Below are positions 60,866-64,000 of a stretch of DNA of 64,000 nucleotides, piece after piece. The position numbers and the translations under genes were made by a program. The stretch is taken from the NCBI RefSeq assembly GCF_002899825.2, contig NZ_PPED02000001.1:310001-374000 (forward strand). Direction: 5' to 3'. Below the pieces are notes generated by a model that was given only the letters and a program-made list of their open reading frames with translations, was not told where the DNA came from and ran no database searches. The stretch is from Chryseobacterium phosphatilyticum. GTDB taxonomy: Bacteria; Bacteroidota; Bacteroidia; Flavobacteriales; Weeksellaceae. Each line of letters starts with the position of its first letter. Position 1 is the stretch's first letter.

Positions 60866-61231
60866 TTAAGTTTCTTCTTCTTTAGCTTGCTGATTTCCCC
60901 AGTTTTTCATTGAATCCAGTATTTCTTTTAGAGAGTTTCCTTTTTCAGTAAGGCTATACTCAACTTTAGGAGGGAATCCACCATACTCAACTCTTTCTAT
61001 CAAATGATCATTTTCAAGTTCTTTTAATTTTGCGCTGAGTACCCGCTCGGAAATCCCGGTAAGCTTTTCCTTAAGTTCGGAATAGCGTAATTTCTGACCA
61101 TCAAGAAGATTGGCCATAATATTAATTTTCCATCTTGCTCCAATCATTGCTAATGTAACGGATAATCCACAATTATTCTTTAAGTATATTTCATTGTGAT
61201 GATTGGTAGAATTTTCTTTTCGGGTAAACAT
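60866..61231 (-). CDS. HxlR-family transcriptional regulator
   Basis: 121 residues from the ATG at 61,231 (MFTRKENST). The ATG at 61,273 would add 14 residues before the domain. The HxlR winged-helix domain is clear: CGLSVTLAMIGARWKINIMANLL (given as MIGARWKINIMANLL), LRYSELKEKLTGISERVLSAKLKEL (given as SELKEKLTGISERVLS) and the wing EYGGFPPKVEYSLTEKG. It may control the neighbouring DoxX-like gene or a redox response. A possible inverted-repeat operator (GATTAT-N4-ATAATC) lies at 61,322-61,337. Confidence 0.9.
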   Translation of the reverse strand: MFTRKENSTNHHNEIYLKNNCGLSVTLAMIGARWKINIMANLLDGQKLRYSELKEKLTGISERVLSAKLKELENDHLIERVEYGGFPPKVEYSLTEKGNSLKEILDSMKNWGNQQAKEEET

Positions 61232-61395
61232 AGTGGTTGCCTGATTATATTGAAATGATAACCAAATGTACAAAAGAAACCAGAATTTGGAGTGTTGTAA
61301 TCGTATTCGTTATCAAATTATGATTATACTCATAATCTATGGAATGATTGTTTTATACTTTTATTCTAAGTTTTTCATTTATCCCAATAGTTTTT

Positions 61396-61418
61396 AGCCT
61401 CCTTTCGGGGGCTTTTTT
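61396..61418 (+). terminator. Terminator without an assigned gene
   Basis: AGCCTCC/GGGGGCT stem with one G-U and a T-run on the + strand. No + strand gene ends here, so a small RNA or read-through product is possible. Confidence 0.55.
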
Positions 61419-61442
61419 ATTTTCATATGGATAGTGTATAAA

Positions 61443-61476
61443 AAAATCCGCCTCAATGTTGGTTGTGGCGGATTTT
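61443..61476 (-). terminator. Terminator of the 61,498 gene
   Basis: AAAATCCGCC/GGCGGATTTT stem with T-run on the minus strand. Confidence 0.85.
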
Positions 61477-61497
61477 TAGTAATTAAATTGGAGAATT

Positions 61498-62181
61498 TTA
61501 CAAGCTTTTAGAACGGGCAACTCCAATAAGATATACTAAATGGGCAAACATACTTCGTTTTACGGACTCTACTTTTATGCTTCCCGTAGTTTGGTTGATT
61601 GTAGTAACGATATCGGTATTGCACTGTCCTGAAAAGGATCCGCTTCCCAGATAATTAGAGGTATTAGCGCTAGGGTAAGATATTCTTGGATAATCCGGCG
61701 GAACCTGATTGGCCACAGGAGCTGTCCCGAAAAATCCCTTATCATCAATATAACGTGCAGTCCATGTTCCCAGAAACTGGCCATTACCCGTATTAATGCT
61801 TTGTCCAACAATGATTTGGGTGTCTACAGCATTGGTGAAACCAGCGCAAGAACTGTAATGATTTAAAGAAACGGTGCATGAAGAAGCATTATCTGAAGGC
61901 TGAAAGCATTGTCCCTCATAAATTGTAGATCTTTGTTCCGTCGCAGACATTGAAGTATTTAATATAGCTTTTGGTGAGAAAATTTCTTCCGGTGAAATTA
62001 GTGTAAGAACCCCCTGAGCATCTGCGGAAACAATTTTTTTATCAGGGTTGGCAAGATTTCTTACTCTTGCCGACCCATTAATATCTATTGTATTGGTGGG
62101 GTTACTGGTGTTGATTCCTACTTGAGCATTCATGAAATTGCAAAAAGTAAGAACAACCAAAAAAGAAGTGGTTGTTTTCAT
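61498..62181 (-). CDS. Secreted protein with tail-fibre-like start
   Basis: 227 residues with signal peptide MKTTTSFLVVLTFCNFMNAQ. The next part VGINTSNPTNTIDINGSARVRNL is the repeated start of many Bacteroidota surface/tail-fibre-like proteins. A cysteine-containing domain follows (GQCFQPSDNASSCTVSLN, SSCAGFTNAV, GQCNTDIV), which could form disulfides. There is no type IX sorting domain. Surface location is inferred. It is monocistronic. Confidence 0.75.
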   Translation of the reverse strand: MKTTTSFLVVLTFCNFMNAQVGINTSNPTNTIDINGSARVRNLANPDKKIVSADAQGVLTLISPEEIFSPKAILNTSMSATEQRSTIYEGQCFQPSDNASSCTVSLNHYSSCAGFTNAVDTQIIVGQSINTGNGQFLGTWTARYIDDKGFFGTAPVANQVPPDYPRISYPSANTSNYLGSGSFSGQCNTDIVTTINQTTGSIKVESVKRSMFAHLVYLIGVARSKSL

Positions 62182-62574
62182 GTTATAAATTGATTGTGTT
62201 TGAATTTTTCACTAAGATAAGAAATATCTTTGATTTGGTATGAATATCATAATAAAAAGTATTTGGTAGAGCAGTATTAAGGCAATATTTAATATTTGTG
62301 AATATTTTTTTATTTACTATCAAGGTATTCCATCAAAATTTCAAGATCATGAATTTGTTTGAAAAATATTTGTATTTTAGCCGGAATATGTTTGTTTTTA
62401 ATAAAGATATTAGTCACTGGTTAAAATTCAGATAATCTGAATGAAAAAATTAGTAGATTTGCACGGAACAAAAAAAAATAAATATTAAGCTCTGTGATCT
62501 GGTGATGAGATTTTTTCGAAACACCCTGTCAATAGAGGATAACAGGATTTTAGGTTATAAAACTACTGAAAACT
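62182..62574. other. Leader and promoter region of the small lipoprotein
   Basis: 393 bases. A 17-bp palindrome ATTCAGATAATCTGAAT (62,426-62,442) lies just before TAGATTTG (62,454-62,461), a TAnnTTTG -7 box. Transcription would start near 62,467 and leave a leader of about 108 bases. No other gene is supported. Confidence 0.6.
62426..62442. promoter_or_regulatory. 17-bp palindrome, probable operator
   Basis: ATTCAGATAATCTGAAT, perfect arms around one central base, between the expected -33 and -7 positions of the small lipoprotein gene. This is a repressor-type placement. Confidence 0.6.
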
Positions 62575-62952
62575 ATGAAGAAAATTTTTTTACTTTTATT
62601 AACGGCATTTTTATTTATCGGTTGTAGCTCTGACGATGAAACAATTTACGATTACGTAGGAACATGGTCAGGTACTTTTGAAGGTGGTGATAAAGGAGTG
62701 TGGAACTTTGTTGTGGATAACACCGGTAAAGTAGTAGGAACAATGCATTCCGAAACCACTACTGATAACTATAGTATTTCCGGTAGTTTAAGTAGTTCAG
62801 GGGACCTGAACGGTACAGTTGGTCTTCCGGCAAAAGGCGAATTCAAAGGAAAACTGAGTATTGATAAAACAAATAAAAAAGGAAATGGTAGCTGGTCCAA
62901 TACACTTCCAACTCCTGCACAATACGGAACCTGGAAAGGAGAAAAGAAATAA
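62575..62952 (+). CDS. Small lipoprotein
   Basis: 125 residues. Signal peptide with lipobox LFIGCSS. The mature part is beta-rich and reads YVGTWSGTFEGGDKGVWNFVVDNTGKVVG (given as GTWSGTFEGGDKG), GTVGLPAKGEFKGKLS and GTWKGEKK at the end. It resembles lipocalin-like or beta-sandwich small lipoproteins of unknown role in Flavobacteriia. It is preceded by the palindrome-bearing promoter and followed by a bidirectional terminator. Confidence 0.8.
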   Translation: MKKIFLLLLTAFLFIGCSSDDETIYDYVGTWSGTFEGGDKGVWNFVVDNTGKVVGTMHSETTTDNYSISGSLSSSGDLNGTVGLPAKGEFKGKLSIDKTNKKGNGSWSNTLPTPAQYGTWKGEKK

Positions 62953-62958
62953 AAAATA

Positions 62959-62985
62959 AAAAGTCTGCAGATCGCAGACTTTTTT
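62959..62985. terminator. Bidirectional terminator
   Basis: AAAAGTCTGC/GCAGACTTTT stem with A/T-runs between the lipoprotein gene and the convergent 62,988 gene. Confidence 0.85.
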
Positions 62986-62987
62986 AT

Positions 62988-63620
62988 TTAGATAAATCCC
63001 ATATGGGTAATTTCATTATTTTTCTTCAGCACAACAAAATACAATAGAAAATCATCTTTTGTAAACTGTTTTTTAAAAGGCGCTTCCGGTTGTGATAAGA
63101 AAACCTTTTCTTCAGTATGCTCTGCGATGTAGCTTTCAGAATCCAGCTTAATGGTAATAATGGTGGCTTCATCAGCCTTATTATTTTCATTGAGATATAA
63201 CCTTTGCCCTTTAATTTTAACCTCTGTTGAAAGATTTTCTATCTCTCCCAGTTGAAATCCTGTAAGAATATTTTTCCCTTCGATTGTTTTTAATCCATTC
63301 TCAACGGTTCGTTTTCCTCTTTCCGAAACCGTATCCAAATCTTTTATTTCGGTCATTACCCGCGCAAACTTCTGGTAGAGGAGGGGGTCGCCTGCTGCTT
63401 TAATATAAAAATCCAGACTATTTCTGATAATCTTTCCTATTTTTGAACAGTGTCCAAACTCAGAACTATTCTGCCTTACTTTTTCATAAGACGCATTCTT
63501 TTTAAAAGCCGTTTTATTGAACCCGCTTTTCTTCCGAACCACATTTTTTCCGTTCAGATTATAAAAAACCAGATCTCCAACAGCACCTTTAATTTTAATT
63601 AGACTTTCATACGTTGCCAT
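62988..63620 (-). CDS. Conserved hypothetical protein
   Basis: 210 residues, no known family. The N-terminus MATYESLIKIKGAVGDLVFYNLNGKNVVRKKSGFN (given as KIKGAVGDLVFYNLNGKNVV) is a beta segment also seen in other Flavobacteriia hypotheticals. A helical middle follows (GKIIRNSLDFYIKAAGDPLLYQK) and the end is beta-rich. No signal peptide, so cytosolic. It is monocistronic and convergent with the lipoprotein gene. Confidence 0.7.
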   Translation of the reverse strand: MATYESLIKIKGAVGDLVFYNLNGKNVVRKKSGFNKTAFKKNASYEKVRQNSSEFGHCSKIGKIIRNSLDFYIKAAGDPLLYQKFARVMTEIKDLDTVSERGKRTVENGLKTIEGKNILTGFQLGEIENLSTEVKIKGQRLYLNENNKADEATIITIKLDSESYIAEHTEEKVFLSQPEAPFKKQFTKDDFLLYFVVLKKNNEITHMGFI

Positions 63621-63728
63621 AATGCAAAATTGAACTCAAATATAGCAATAAATAAATGAATTCAAAATTTTAACATATATTTATAATATAGTTGTAGTAT
63701 AGTTATAATATAATTAAAATATAAAATG

Positions 63729-63736
63729 TATATTTG
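63729..63736 (+). promoter_or_regulatory. -7 promoter element of the last gene
   Basis: TATATTTG fits TAnnTTTG and lies 30 bases before the ATG at 63,767. Confidence 0.55.
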
Positions 63737-63766
63737 TATACAATTGGTTAATTAGATTAAAATCAG

Positions 63767-64000
63767 ATGACTATGGTATCGGGATTATTTGAAAATACAT
63801 TGAGAATAAAGCAGCTGTCTGTTTTACTGATTGCTTCTGCTTTTGTGGTTTCCTGCGGGAGTTCGAAAAAAGTTTCTTCCTCAAAAAAAACGAACACTAA
63901 AACAGTGGTAAAATCTGAAAATCTCAGAAAACTGGATTCTAAATTTGACGGAAAAGTTTCAAGATCTATTACTGATGTTTTAAAAGATGCTGAAAAATAT
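63767..64000 (+). CDS. Lipoprotein, N-terminal part (possible NlpC/P60)
   Basis: 78 visible residues, cut at the window end. Signal peptide with lipobox FVVSCGS, then a Ser/Lys-rich linker and SENLRKLDSKFDGKVSRS...DVLKDAEKY. This looks like the lead-in to an NlpC/P60 or similar peptidoglycan hydrolase of Bacteroidota (which continue with a catalytic domain), but that domain is outside the window. A second in-frame ATG at 63,773 is possible. Confidence 0.6.
   Translation, partial: MTMVSGLFENTLRIKQLSVLLIASAFVVSCGSSKKVSSSKKTNTKTVVKSENLRKLDSKFDGKVSRSITDVLKDAEKY

Noticed and set aside
63670-63722. AT-rich near-repeats (TATAATATAGTT, TAGTTATAATAT)
   Set aside because: Low-complexity sequence that is common in AT-rich genomes; no clear unit or role.

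Overview
The window looks like the chromosome of a Chryseobacterium-type member of the Flavobacteriia (Bacteroidota). The evidence is AT-rich DNA, promoters of the TAnnTTTG type, few Shine-Dalgarno sites, a SusC/SusD pair, type IX secretion markers (PorQ and C-terminal sorting domains), TamL, a fused CcsBA, and lysine 6-aminotransferase. No ribosomal RNA, insertion sequence or CRISPR array was seen.

Left part (1-16 kb) is core genome: a SanA/YdcF-like tail, tamL and an RNA methyltransferase gene with overlapping divergent starts, a YtxH/holin-like membrane-stress trio, cmk-porQ, pyrH, frr, a FabH-like ketosynthase, an LptF/G permease, a LolA-like carrier and ftsK. A second, degenerate copy of the ftsK 3' end lies just beyond ftsK. 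From 16 to 26 kb there are two secreted proteins of unknown role, a SusC/SusD/DUF3823 uptake locus, and a divergent isochorismatase-fold hydrolase with a Crp/Fnr regulator. An Fnr-like palindrome sits at the expected activator distance from that promoter.

From 26.7 to 52 kb: CcsBA for cytochrome c maturation, sorting-domain proteins, an SPFH protein with an Arc-like partner, the lysine-degradation pair amaB/lat, a GbsR/MarR-controlled RND efflux operon with a palindrome in its promoter, a papain-like lipoprotein, a GNAT/MarR pair, an unlisted 50-residue double-glycine-leader peptide (47,234), an unusual zinc-ribbon/beta-barrel protein, and a TonB-dependent receptor.

A tRNA-Ala(GGC) gene at 52.17 kb opens an accessory tract (about 52.3-58.1 kb). 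It has a truncated phage portal gene, a possible phage minor-head protein, a putative phage abortive-infection protein (putAbiC type), small membrane-anchored and unknown proteins, decayed minus-strand fragments, a cytosolic trypsin-fold protease with a 90-residue neighbour, and a duplicated hairpin element. This is best read as a decayed prophage carrying defence-like cargo. The final part (58.4-64 kb) has an SGNH/sialate-esterase-like protein with a TetR regulator, a DUF2158 protein, a DoxX-like protein, an HxlR regulator, secreted proteins of unknown role and the start of a lipoprotein gene cut by the window edge.
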